A DNA stretch of 52,350 nucleotides from Candidatus Daviesbacteria bacterium (GCA_027451625.1 DAIDIY010000047.1:1-52350); one strand, 5' to 3'. Shown: positions 6,809 through 15,829, numbered from the stretch's first letter. Notes: generated by a model from the sequence alone, not told the origin. Translations and numbers: made by a program.

Positions 6809-9331
6809 TTATAAAAAATCCATGAATGAGTCGTCAACCGTAATCTTTTCACCCCGTTTTAGTTTATTCTCTAAAATCATTACTGAAAATCTTGCTTCAA
6901 GGGTATCTTGAATTAAACGTCTAAGCGGTCTTGCTCCCATTACTGGATCATAACCTTTTTGTGCGAGTAAGGAAACCAATTTATCGGTAAAATCTACCAT
7001 AAAACCCTGATCGGAAAGTATCTTCTGTAATGATTTAAGTTTAATCCTAACTATTTCTTCTAACTCTTCAACTTTAAGCGGCTTAAAGATGACAACTTCG
7101 TCAAATCTATTTATAAGCTCTGGTTGAAATATTTTTAACAGTTCTTCTTTGACTTGAGATTCTATTTCTTTTACCCCTTTCCCCTCTTCAAGTTTTGAAG
7201 CAATAAGTAAGCTAGCAGCGTTTGAAGTAGCAATTATAATTATATTAGTCAAATCAACTATTTCTCCTGTTCCATCTGTTAATCTACCATCTTCTAAAAC
7301 TTGTAAAAACAAAGTTAATATTTTAGGATCTGCTTTTTCAAATTCGTCCAATAATAGTAACCCATAGGGATGGTGATGTATCTCGCCTGTGAGTTGGCCT
7401 TCTTCATCATCTTTTCCTATAAGTCTTTCGATAGACTCAGGATTTTGGTACTCTGACATATCAAAGCGCCAAAAACTACCTTTATTATGAAAGTATATCT
7501 TAGCCACAATTTTAGCGAGTTCTGTCTTACCTACACCTGTCGGACCTACAAAGAGAAAAGAGCCAATAGGTCTTTTTATATCTCTTAATTGGGCTGCAGA
7601 TCGTTGTAAAACTTTAGAGACTGCGCTGACAGCCTCTTCTTGATCTATGAATTCTTGATGAACTAGTGGAGAAAAATTTAGTATTTCCTCCTTTTGTTTT
7701 CCGGTCACCTCTCCTACTGGTATATTAAGTTCGGTTTGAATTAATTTTTGAACACAAGCTCGTTTCACCCACGCTTTATCTGCATACGATAATGATCTCT
7801 CCCATAAATTCAAAGCACCAGCAGGTAAAGCTTGATCTACTATAAACTTTTGGCTACTTAAAATTATCTCTTTTAAGGCTGGGATTGTATATGATATCCT
7901 TTTCTCTTTTTCTGTCTTAATACACTCAATTTCTAAAATTTCAAACGTTTCATCTGTGGATGCTGGAGGAAGAGATATTTTAGTAAATCTTTGTAAGAAA
8001 GTATGATCCCGTTCTAAAACTTTCCCTAACCCCTCTTCTGTTGAGCTTATAATAAAGACAATGTCCTGAGAATTGAGATAAGGTAATATTAAGGAATAAA
8101 TATTTAAATTATTTCCTGCATCTCCTATTCCCAGGTCCTCTACTTCATCTATATAAATAATGATATTCCCACAATTTTGAGCTTCATCAAATATGCTTTT
8201 TATCCGTTCAGCTAACTCCCCTTCCGTTTTGACACCAGAGATAAGTCCTGTTAGATCTAACTGAACAATTCTTTTTGTTGCTAGTGACGAAGGAGCATCC
8301 CCACGAATAATTAATTTGGCTAAATATTCAACTAATGTTGTTTTCCCTGTTCCTGGTTGTCCTATTAATAGGATATTTCGATTATTATTTAAAGATAAGG
8401 TATTTACTACTTTACTCACAACATCTACTCTTCCTATAAGGTCAGGAATAAATCTTGTTGAAGCTTTTTGGGTCAAGTCAGATGTAATACGGTCCAAATT
8501 CGGGGTAGGAATATTTAACCATCCTCTGTTGACTCCTTTTAAATGCCTTACTTCAAATTTTTCATCCCAAACATTCACTCTTTCTTTTAATTCTATCTTC
8601 TTTTCGACAAACTTTAGAGTATTAATAAAATCCTCTTCTCCAAGTCTAAATTGAATTAATTTTTGACTAAAAAGAGAGGTTGAGAGAACAATTCCACAAA
8701 AAAAATACTCTGAGGAAAGATATATCGCATTCAGTTCTTTTCCTAGCTTAAGTGTTTTCTCTAGAGCAGAATTAGGATCATAGATCAAGTTTAAATTCAA
8801 GACATCTTTTGGAGTTAGCTCTAAATATTCCAAAAAGACTTTTATTTCATCAAATTGTAGGAGTGCCTTTAAATCAAATTTAGACTTATCAATCAGCGAA
8901 GACTTCCATATTTCTTCAACTCCTTTAATTTTCCAGACCTTCTTTTGAGGATGACTGAAATAATTATAAACAATAAAAATTACCCCCCAAGCACAAACCA
9001 AATGAAAAATAACCCTCCATTCATCTTGTATAATAAAAGAAAGGAATGGAGATGCAATCCAAATCACGCTTAAGGATAAAACTATCAAACTAACGAAACC
9101 GAAACTAAATAATCCAAGAATAATTCTGCTTAATCTAAATAAAAGACTTAAAATACGACCAGTTATCGACCTGTCATGATATAAAGGTACAAAAAGTAAT
9201 CTAAACATTAAGCCAACACTCAAGTCCTCTTCTAAGTAAAACAATGAGTTTTCCCAAATTCTCAACCATACTAAAACTCCATCAATAAACCAAAACTTAA
9301 AGATATATAAAGGCAAATATAAAAATCTCAT
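6809..9331 (-). CDS. Membrane-anchored ClpC-like AAA+ ATPase with altered pore loops
   Basis: An 840-residue double AAA+ protein of the ClpA/B/C group. An amphipathic N-terminus is followed by two transmembrane segments (about 68-100 and 105-125). A weak Clp N-like repeat (about 187-245) follows. D1 has Walker A GQPGTGKTT (324-332) and Walker B IIYIDE (391-396). D2 has Walker A GPTGVGKTE (596-604), Walker B LLLLDE (658-663) and sensor-2 GARPLRR (799-805). There is no ClpB middle domain and no IGF/IGL ClpP-docking loop. The D1 pore loop KYRG is KTEG (368-371), and the D2 segment GAPPGYVGYEEG is shortened to GKDDEEG, losing the substrate-gripping Tyr. ATPase residues are intact, so it is probably an active motor that is not a standard ClpP unfoldase. 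No clpP is nearby. Confidence 0.88.
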   Translation of the reverse strand: MRFLYLPLYIFKFWFIDGVLVWLRIWENSLFYLEEDLSVGLMFRLLFVPLYHDRSITGRILSLLFRLSRIILGLFSFGFVSLIVLSLSVIWIASPFLSFIIQDEWRVIFHLVCAWGVIFIVYNYFSHPQKKVWKIKGVEEIWKSSLIDKSKFDLKALLQFDEIKVFLEYLELTPKDVLNLNLIYDPNSALEKTLKLGKELNAIYLSSEYFFCGIVLSTSLFSQKLIQFRLGEEDFINTLKFVEKKIELKERVNVWDEKFEVRHLKGVNRGWLNIPTPNLDRITSDLTQKASTRFIPDLIGRVDVVSKVVNTLSLNNNRNILLIGQPGTGKTTLVEYLAKLIIRGDAPSSLATKRIVQLDLTGLISGVKTEGELAERIKSIFDEAQNCGNIIIYIDEVEDLGIGDAGNNLNIYSLILPYLNSQDIVFIISSTEEGLGKVLERDHTFLQRFTKISLPPASTDETFEILEIECIKTEKEKRISYTIPALKEIILSSQKFIVDQALPAGALNLWERSLSYADKAWVKRACVQKLIQTELNIPVGEVTGKQKEEILNFSPLVHQEFIDQEEAVSAVSKVLQRSAAQLRDIKRPIGSFLFVGPTGVGKTELAKIVAKIYFHNKGSFWRFDMSEYQNPESIERLIGKDDEEGQLTGEIHHHPYGLLLLDEFEKADPKILTLFLQVLEDGRLTDGTGEIVDLTNIIIIATSNAASLLIASKLEEGKGVKEIESQVKEELLKIFQPELINRFDEVVIFKPLKVEELEEIVRIKLKSLQKILSDQGFMVDFTDKLVSLLAQKGYDPVMGARPLRRLIQDTLEARFSVMILENKLKRGEKITVDDSFMDFL

Positions 9332-9368
9332 TTTATAGGTAAATTAGAATTCAAACTAACAATATCAT

Positions 9369-9728
9369 TTATTTCACTCTAACAACATTTCCTTTAAGAT
9401 CCAATTCAACAAAATGTTTGGCTCTACCTTCTAAATAAGCTTGACATTGATTTCCTGGCAAATCATCTACAGGCTGCCTTGGGTTATGAACTATATCGGC
9501 TACCCACCCTGGCATCAAATCATTTGTTAAACAAGGACCAGATGAGAATTTTACTCCCTCTTTGACTGCTTTCCGATATAAACCCTGTGCCAAAAAAACG
9601 GCGTGTTCCGAATCCATTTTAAATTTCATCTCCTTACTGACCTGTTGTTGATTAAATATTACAGTCAAAGTAGCCATTAACAAAACGAATATTAGAACTC
9701 CCCAAAACAATCTTGTTCGGCGCTCCAT
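9369..9728 (-). CDS. Small single-pass membrane protein upstream of the Clp-like gene, unknown function
   Basis: Not recognised. The 119-residue product has a short basic N-terminus (MERRTR), one hydrophobic segment (about 8-25) and then a soluble part of about 90 residues that should lie outside the membrane. This part contains two cysteines (Cys66 in SGPCLTND and a second in GNQCQAY) that could pair. It lies 40 nt downstream of mrdA and 37 nt upstream of the ClpC-like gene on the same strand, so it may be co-transcribed with the wall-synthesis cluster. A role in the cell envelope is inferred from position only. Confidence 0.7.
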   Translation of the reverse strand: MERRTRLFWGVLIFVLLMATLTVIFNQQQVSKEMKFKMDSEHAVFLAQGLYRKAVKEGVKFSSGPCLTNDLMPGWVADIVHNPRQPVDDLPGNQCQAYLEGRAKHFVELDLKGNVVRVK

Positions 9729-9768
9729 ATAAATATTCTAGCAAACTTTAATAGAAATTTTTACAGGG

Positions 9769-11625
9769 CTACTCCCCTAGTTTGGCTGCAGAAGTAGATA
9801 CTGGTGCAGCATCGAAGTTTTTTAATTTAGTTTTATCAGGACTAAAATACCAAGTATAAATATTTTTGACAACAGGTGCTGCGACATTTGACCCCTCACC
9901 ACCGCCTTCTATTAAAACTACACTAGAAAGTTGAGGATTATTAATTGGAGCATAAGAAACATACCAAGCATGAGTTCTCCCTTTGGGGTCTCCATATTCT
10001 GCTGTCCCTGTTTTACCAGCCGTAGGGATTGAAAAATTAAAAAATGGCCACGCAGTACCTCCATATTGAGGAACCAGACTGATTCCTTTTTTGACTAAAG
10101 TTATAAAGCTAGGATCAAATTTAAAATCTACAGGAAAAAATGTAAATTTTTTAATCAAAGATCCATCAGATGCAGTAATCTTAGTAACAAGATGAGGTCT
10201 ATAATCTTGACCATTATCAGCGATTAAATTGATCTCATAGATAATTTGTAGAGGAGTAGTGAGCAGATACCCTTGGCCTATCGCCATATGCAAAGTATCA
10301 CCTGGATACCAAATCTGCCCAATATTTTTTTCTTTCCATCTGTTATCAGGAACTAATCCAGTAGCCTCGCCAGGAAGATCTATCCCTAATCTTTGACCGA
10401 ATCCTATCTTTAAAGCAGTATCTCCGAGAATTTTTTCACCAATTTTCTCACCAAGCACATAGAAATAAGTATCATTTGAACGCTGTAAGGCTTTAACCAT
10501 ATCAACCGGTCCCTCAACCTTTCCATATTGTGTATAGTACCAATTTGTAAACGTAAATTTTCCTAGGTGTAAAATTCCAGTATCATTCACAATCGTTTGA
10601 GGTGTTATTTTTCCTGAACTTAATCCTGCTAAAGCTGATGTTATTTTAAAAGTCGATCCGGGAGGATATGTTCCTGAGATAGCTCTATTCAATAATGGAG
10701 CATTAGGATCATTAAAATAACTAGTTATTAAATTATCTTTATGGGGATCAGTAAAAGCATTCGGGTCAAAAGAAGGATAAGAGACCATCGCTAATACATC
10801 TCCATTTTGGGGATTTTGTACTATTGCAGCTCCACAACAAGATCCTACTGATAAAGCCGCCTCTTTGACACTACTATAAAGTTCCTTTTGTAAATTAATA
10901 TCCAATGATAAATAAATATTATCCCCGGGTATGGGGTTAATCGTTCTAAGTGTCTGAATTTTTCGCCCATCTGCATCAACTTCGATAATCTCTGCTCCGT
11001 CTTTCCCACGGAGAACGTTTTCATAAACTTGCTCTACACCAGCTCTTCCAATCCGATCCCCACTTCTATAATTAGCATACTGAGGTTCTTTAAGCTCACC
11101 TGATGATATCTGACCTACATAACCTACAACATGTGCCGCAATCTCTCCGTATGGATAATGCCTTATCGTATCAATCTCTAGCTCATTAGCCCTAGGATCA
11201 TGACTTGCCTCTAAAGACAAAGCTTCATCACGGCTAATAAATTTATTTTTTAATCTAAATCCTGGCTCATTATCTGCTAAAATCTGTCCATTTCGATCAT
11301 ATATTACCCCTCTGGGGGCATGAATAATACGAATTTGAATCCTATTAGAATCTGCCAAAGCTCTATTAGCCTCACCAGTTACTATTTGCAAATAAAACAT
11401 CCTTAAAAACAAACTGAAAGAGATTAAAATAAAGGCAATCCCGATCAATACTATTCTCCAGACTGAAATTAAAGGAACCTCTCTTTCATTAATTAAATTC
11501 GGAATCAAAGAATCTTCCCATTCAGTTTCCTTTTGTTTTCCAGTAGAAATCTTTGAAGAGACTTTCTGTAGGCTGTCATGAAAGGCTAAACCTAATTTTT
11601 TACGATGGCGTCGAAAACTTACCAT
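9769..11625 (-). CDS. mrdA: Penicillin-binding protein 2 (class B PBP transpeptidase)
   Basis: Cross-links peptidoglycan peptides during cell elongation, working with the MreC/MreD/RodA complex. After a basic cytoplasmic tail there is one transmembrane segment (about 55-76) and the class B pedestal starting APRGVIYDRNG. The transpeptidase motifs are all present: STFK at 324-327 (nucleophile Ser324), SND at 383-385 and KTG at 538-540. At 618 residues it is of normal size. It is preceded by mreD (8 nt gap) and mreC (4 nt overlap with mreD), the standard elongasome operon, but rodA and mreB are not in the window. The promoter is probably the one upstream of mreC. Confidence 0.96.
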   Translation of the reverse strand: MVSFRRHRKKLGLAFHDSLQKVSSKISTGKQKETEWEDSLIPNLINEREVPLISVWRIVLIGIAFILISFSLFLRMFYLQIVTGEANRALADSNRIQIRIIHAPRGVIYDRNGQILADNEPGFRLKNKFISRDEALSLEASHDPRANELEIDTIRHYPYGEIAAHVVGYVGQISSGELKEPQYANYRSGDRIGRAGVEQVYENVLRGKDGAEIIEVDADGRKIQTLRTINPIPGDNIYLSLDINLQKELYSSVKEAALSVGSCCGAAIVQNPQNGDVLAMVSYPSFDPNAFTDPHKDNLITSYFNDPNAPLLNRAISGTYPPGSTFKITSALAGLSSGKITPQTIVNDTGILHLGKFTFTNWYYTQYGKVEGPVDMVKALQRSNDTYFYVLGEKIGEKILGDTALKIGFGQRLGIDLPGEATGLVPDNRWKEKNIGQIWYPGDTLHMAIGQGYLLTTPLQIIYEINLIADNGQDYRPHLVTKITASDGSLIKKFTFFPVDFKFDPSFITLVKKGISLVPQYGGTAWPFFNFSIPTAGKTGTAEYGDPKGRTHAWYVSYAPINNPQLSSVVLIEGGGEGSNVAAPVVKNIYTWYFSPDKTKLKNFDAAPVSTSAAKLGE

Positions 11626-11633
11626 ATAAGTGA

Positions 11634-12086
11634 TTAATAATCCTTTTTAAAAACTAAGCTACTTTTACTTTTAACCTCAATTCTCTCAACCCAAATTTTT
11701 ATCAGTGGATAGATAACAATTACCGAAAGCGTTTGTATACTAAGACTCATCCAGTCAATACTTGTCCCCATTATCAAAAATAATAATTGTTGAACCAAAG
11801 TTAAAAGTAAAGCAAGAGGCAAAATAAAAAACCATTTTGTCGAGAATGGTACTCTTTTTATAAGATATGTTAATTTCACTAATATCAGATAAAATATGCT
11901 CAATAATCCGAGATCCATATTTTGGAGGAATGAAACTAACAATCCTAATCCGAATGCTAAATAGTAATTAGTATTATCTTCAACTAATAAACTTCGAGAA
12001 AGGAGTACAATCGCCAGAAGATCAATCCGCAATAATGAACTTTGAATGAAACTAAGTAGTATGAGCAGGATGATAAATATAATCAT
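11634..12086 (-). CDS. mreD: MreD-like rod shape-determining membrane protein
   Basis: A 150-residue, almost wholly hydrophobic protein with about five predicted membrane spans. MreD sequences are poorly conserved, so the call rests mainly on size, topology and its exact place between mreC and mrdA. In the family MreD links MreC to the elongation machinery in the membrane. Its start overlaps the mreC stop by 4 nt (ATGA type), implying translational coupling, and mrdA begins 8 nt after its stop. Confidence 0.82.
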   Translation of the reverse strand: MIIFIILLILLSFIQSSLLRIDLLAIVLLSRSLLVEDNTNYYLAFGLGLLVSFLQNMDLGLLSIFYLILVKLTYLIKRVPFSTKWFFILPLALLLTLVQQLLFLIMGTSIDWMSLSIQTLSVIVIYPLIKIWVERIEVKSKSSLVFKKDY

Positions 12087-12874
12087 AAACTCTTGATAAT
12101 ATAAACTATCTCCAAATCTGAAACCTCAAAGTTGGGTTTGACTTCAGCTGTTTTAAATACCTCATTAGGATTATCATTCACCTTACTCACTGTTCCCATT
12201 ACTAACCCTTTTGGCAAATTGTTTTCTATCCCTTCTGAATACACTAAATCTCCCACCGAGATAGGCTCTTGATGTAGTATCTTTCCCATAATTATGACTG
12301 AGCTAAACTGTCCTTGCAGTATACCTTTCGCCTTTCCTCTCTCACTTTGTGAATAAACTGCAAGGGTTGAATCAGGATCTGCTAATAATTGGATTGAAGA
12401 TGTTCTAGGGCTTACACTCTTAACCTGCCCAATATAATTATTTAAATAAACAACAGTATCTCCCACTGCTACTCCGTCTTCTGAACCTTTATTCAGTATT
12501 AGATATCTTCCCTCTCCAATAGGTCTTGCAACTATTGTTTGGAAGCTATTTAAGCTCAATACTTTGTTTTGTGCTATTTGAGCTTGAGTTTCCGCTAATT
12601 GCTGTTCAAGTCTGGCTTTATCACTACTAAGCTGAGCAAGCTGTAATCTTAAAGCACGATTCTCTTGACCTGCTTTTCTTGCATTCCATATGAATAAAAA
12701 TTGATTCTCTGCCTTTACGCCAGTATCGTATATTCCTATCTCAATAGGTACACAGATAAGGGAAAGTTCTCTTTTAGGAAATTCTAAGATTTTAAATGTG
12801 TCTATTATTGCTATAAATACTGAAATAAATAGTAATACAAAAAGCAATTTCAGATCTGCTGTAAAAGAATCCAT
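12083..12874 (-). CDS. mreC: Rod shape-determining protein MreC
   Basis: Bitopic membrane protein that scaffolds PBP2 in the elongasome. There is one N-terminal transmembrane segment (about 8-28), then a long coiled coil (about 70-105) rich in Leu, Gln and Ala. The beta-barrel pair typical of MreC follows, with markers ARPIGEGRYLILNKGSEDGV and the later GDLVYSEGIENNLPKG. At 263 residues the length is normal. It heads the mreC-mreD-mrdA operon. An extended -10 element (TGG then TATATT, 12882-12890) ends 7 nt before the ATG, predicting a leaderless mRNA. This position supports the chosen start. Confidence 0.95.
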   Translation of the reverse strand: MDSFTADLKLLFVLLFISVFIAIIDTFKILEFPKRELSLICVPIEIGIYDTGVKAENQFLFIWNARKAGQENRALRLQLAQLSSDKARLEQQLAETQAQIAQNKVLSLNSFQTIVARPIGEGRYLILNKGSEDGVAVGDTVVYLNNYIGQVKSVSPRTSSIQLLADPDSTLAVYSQSERGKAKGILQGQFSSVIIMGKILHQEPISVGDLVYSEGIENNLPKGLVMGTVSKVNDNPNEVFKTAEVKPNFEVSDLEIVYIIKSL

Positions 12875-12881
12875 CGTTGGT

Positions 12882-12890
12882 AATATACCA
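12882..12890 (-). promoter_or_regulatory. Extended -10 promoter of mreC, leaderless type
   Basis: Read on the - strand, TGG is followed by the hexamer TATATT and then 7 nt to the ATG. A start site 6-7 nt after a -10 hexamer would fall on or beside the start codon. No convincing -35 is seen, as expected for an extended -10. Confidence 0.6.
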
Positions 12891-12945
12891 CTAAAGGCTC
12901 AATACTTAAAAGATTTAATTACCAGCTTTACAGAGAATATTAAAT

Positions 12946-13251
12946 ATGATTATCATTGGTAAAGAGATAGGAGATAAACCTAAGTTGAAAAAAATTTTAA
13001 TTGTAGCATTTATATTTTTGATTATTATAATAGGAGGGCTCTCTTTATATCGTCAGTACCGACGTAACCATCTAACTCCTGTTTATACTAATCCTCAATT
13101 CCTTCAGAATAAGACTGTCCCTACTGTTACAACGAACTCTTCCTCAGATAGTTCTACACTCACCAATCCTAAAAAGAGTGCAGCTCAGATTAATCAGGAA
13201 TTAGATAATATAAATAGCTCTTTAAACAGTGATGACCTCAGCGGACTTTAG
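12946..13251 (+). CDS. Small membrane-anchored protein, unknown function
   Basis: Not recognised. The 101-residue protein has a lysine-rich N-terminus and one hydrophobic segment (about 16-33). It continues into a basic stretch (RQYRRN) and a Ser/Thr/Asn-rich, probably disordered, tail ending in a short helical piece (AAQINQELDNINSSLN). It is divergent from mreC (71-bp gap) and is followed 26 nt later by a clear rho-independent terminator. The start could be a few codons later, since the first 12 residues precede any strong signal. That it is expressed is supported by the terminator; its function is unknown. Confidence 0.6.
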   Translation: MIIIGKEIGDKPKLKKILIVAFIFLIIIIGGLSLYRQYRRNHLTPVYTNPQFLQNKTVPTVTTNSSSDSSTLTNPKKSAAQINQELDNINSSLNSDDLSGL

Positions 13252-13275
13252 AAAGTGTTTGACTAATAAATACTT

Positions 13276-13308
13276 AAAAACCCAGATTTTAATGACCTGG
13301 GTTTTTTT
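13276..13308. terminator. Bidirectional rho-independent terminator between the small membrane-protein gene and the 16S unit
   Basis: Stem AAACCCAG (13278-13285) and CTGGGTTT (13297-13304) with an 11-nt loop. It is followed on the + strand by a T run (to 13308) and on the - strand by an equivalent T run (13280-13276). It can end both the + strand gene and the - strand 16S transcript, so no 23S gene is read through downstream. Confidence 0.85.
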
Positions 13309-13328
13309 AATAGCTAAAAAGTGGTGGG
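13305..13328 (-). repeat. 16S processing stalk, 3' arm
   Basis: This 24-nt segment is complementary to 15806-15829 with one mismatch (t13315 against c15819). It comprises a perfect 13-bp block AAAAAGTGGTGGG and a perfect 10-bp block TTTTAATAGC. It brackets the 16S gene as expected for the RNase III precursor stalk. It directly abuts the terminator. Confidence 0.85.
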
Positions 13329-13632
13329 CACCGTCTTAACGGTGTAGTTTTTTAAAGAAGTACCAAAAACTTCTGTCACCTTATCCTCTAATTAGCTTAA
13401 AAATTAAGTTTTGTTAAAGGGTGAGCAAGGATAACAATGGATCCAAATTTCAGCTACCTATCGCCAGAGGCGATTTAAGGAATCTGTCAATTTGATCAAA
13501 TCTCCAGAAAGGAGGTGATCCATCCGCAGCTTCGGCTACGGATACCTTGTTACGACTTAAGCTTCATCGCTGGTTTCACCTTCGACCGATAAAATCGATC
13601 TTCGGGTGCCCCCAACTTTGCTGCCTTGACGG

Positions 13633-14373
13633 ATTGGAATAATTTAAGGTTATCTTCCGTTCCCACTTAGCGAGCCGATTTCCGGCACTAAGCGAGCCGA
13701 AATGTTTTTAACTCATTATGTAAAGCATCCATTGTGAGTTTTAAAAACCAAACTTATTGTAATGGATTCTCCTTAAAGAAAGGAACTATCACATTTTGGA
13801 TATCTGCTTATTTAGTAACTTCATACGAAGATTGTATTCTTTTTATCGTTCCCTTGAAACTTTCTATAAATATATCCTATCTTGAAAAATATACAGGCTT
13901 TGTCTAAAAGCCTTTTATTATCAGAGTTCTAATCTGAACTAAAAACAACCTTCTTCATCAGTTACCCCAACAATATAGTCTAACGTTAACATTTCGTAGA
14001 TTCCTTTGGTATCTATTTGTAATTATTAATCTCAGTAGTAATTCAGATTAATAATCTTGCCAATACCTACTATGAATCTGCTGACTTCCTAAGAGGCAAT
14101 TACCTCATTCTTCTTAGGATCTCCATGGGTTATATATAGTGCTATTCCGAACATTCCATATAAGTTTTAAGATATTTATCTTAAGACTTCTCTCAAACCG
14201 CCCGATGAGATCATCTATTAAAAAACTCTTTTTAGTTGGACTATTCTTCGCTTCAGGCCCTCCAGCTAAAAGGTTACCCTTTATAGCCTGCCAATTTTTT
14301 TTAGCTATCTATAAATTATAGAATAGGACTTTAACCTATTAGTACTATATACTGCCATGCGCGGATAAAATTT
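13633..14373 (-). other. Intervening sequence (probable self-splicing intron) in the 16S decoding region
   Basis: The universal 16S string at E. coli 1392-1408 is split: the upstream part ends GTACACACCGC (complement of 14374-14384) and the downstream part begins CCGTCAAGG (from 13632). The insert therefore lies between positions equivalent to 1402 and 1403, in helix 44 beside the P and A sites, where an unspliced insert would not be tolerated. The junction is unambiguous because neither flanking base allows sliding. The insert is much more AT-rich than the exons and holds a decayed LAGLIDADG reading frame. The boundary bases do not fit textbook group I (U before, G at the end) or group II (GUGYG start) rules, so the class is left open. 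Confidence 0.85.
13921..13992 (-). pseudogene. Decayed LAGLIDADG homing-endonuclease reading frame within the 16S intervening sequence
   Basis: From an ATG at 13992-13990 the - strand reads LTLDYIVGVTDEEGCF, a clear single-motif LAGLIDADG signature. It is then broken by TAG (13941-13939), continues in frame as FRLEL, and meets TGA, TAA and TAA. Further stops occur in all frames down to about 13700, where faint family-like fragments remain. The gene is inactive, so the intron can no longer home by itself. Confidence 0.75.
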
Positions 14374-15661
14374 GCGGTGTGTACAAAAGGCGAGAACGTA
14401 TTCACCGCGACCTGCTGATTCGCGATTACTAGCAATTCCTCCTTCATGAGGTCGGGTTGCAGACCTCAATCTGAACTGAGGCGAAATTTCAGAGATTAGC
14501 TTACAGTTACCTGCTTGCAACTCGTTGTTTTTCGCCATTGTAGGGTGTGTGTTGCCCAGGACGTAAGAGCCGTGCTGACCTGACATCATCCCCACCTTCC
14601 TCCCCGACAAAATCGGGGCTGTTTCGCATGAATAATTTAACATACGATGGGGGTTGCGCTCGTTACCCGACTTAACGGTACAGCTCACGCCACGAGCTGA
14701 CGACGGCCATGCAGCATCTGTGTAGCACCCTCGAAGGTCACACGTTTCCGTGCGCTTGCAGCTACATGTCAAGTCCTGGTGAGGTTCTTCGCTTTGAATC
14801 GAATTAAACCACACGCTCCACTGCTTGTGCGCCTTCCCGTCAATTCCTTTGAGTTTTAAACTTGCGTTCGTACTCCCCAGGCGCTCTGCTTAACGCGTTA
14901 GCTTCGACACTGATTCCGACAAATCGGAACCAATATCTAGCAGAGATCGTTTACGGCTTGGACTACGCAGGTCTCTAATCTGCTTCGCTCCCCAAGCTGT
15001 CGTGCCTAAGCGTCAAGAATACCCTAGGTGTCTGACTTCTCCTTCGGCGTTCCCGATGATCTCAACACATTTCACTGCTCCACCATCGGTTCCAACACCC
15101 TCTTGTATCTTCAAGATTGAACATATCTTGTCCCAAACCTCGATTGAGTCGAGGGCTTTCAAACAAGATGCTTCAATCCGCCTACGCAACTCTTTACGCC
15201 CAATGAATCCGGATAACGCTTGCACCCTACGTATTACCGAGGCTTCTGGCACGTAGTTAGCAGGTGCTTATTCGCTAAGTACCGTCATAATCTTTCTTAG
15301 CAAAAGGAGTTTACAATCCGAAGACCTTCAATCCTCCACGCGGCGTCGCTCGGTCAGGCTTTCGCCCATTGCCGAATATTCCCAGTTGCTGCCACCCGTA
15401 GGTGTATGGGCCGTGTCGCAGTCCCATTGTGGCTGACCATCCTCTCAGACCAGCTACCCGTCGTTGCCTTGGTAGGCCATTACCCTACCAACTAGCTGAT
15501 AGGACGCAGGCTCATCTTAAAGCGCGAAAGCTTTAGTCTTACGACCACATTGGAAATTACCCCATCTTTCGATAAGCTATGTCCAACTTTAAGGAAGATA
15601 CCCACGCGTTACTCACCCGTCCGCCGGTTGCCCTTGCGGGCCCCCTTGACTTGCATGCTTA

Positions 15662-15704
<43 letters not shown>

Positions 15705-15805
15705 AAAAAAAGCGTAAATAGTTAGTTTAGTTTTATCTGAAAATCAAATAAAACTATTTAATACTAAGCTTTTTGGAATTGACAAGTTGACTCTTGTCAA
15801 AAAAT

Positions 15806-15829
15806 CCCACCACTTTTTCGCTATTAAAA
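15806..15829 (-). repeat. 16S processing stalk, 5' arm
   Basis: Partner of 13305-13328, 23 of 24 positions complementary. It lies about 95 nt before the mature 16S 5' end, a normal distance for a precursor stalk. Confidence 0.85.

Noticed and set aside
13633-14373. Calling the 16S insert a group I or group II intron outright
   Set aside because: A possible S-like element (GAAGAATAGTCC near 14240) and group II-like strings were noticed, but no matching partner elements were found and the splice-site bases fit neither class.
14139-15256. Open reading frames at 14139-14321, 14305-14814, 15002-15256 and 15013-15252
   Set aside because: They lie within the 16S gene or its insert, lack any protein-like pattern and are explained by the rRNA.
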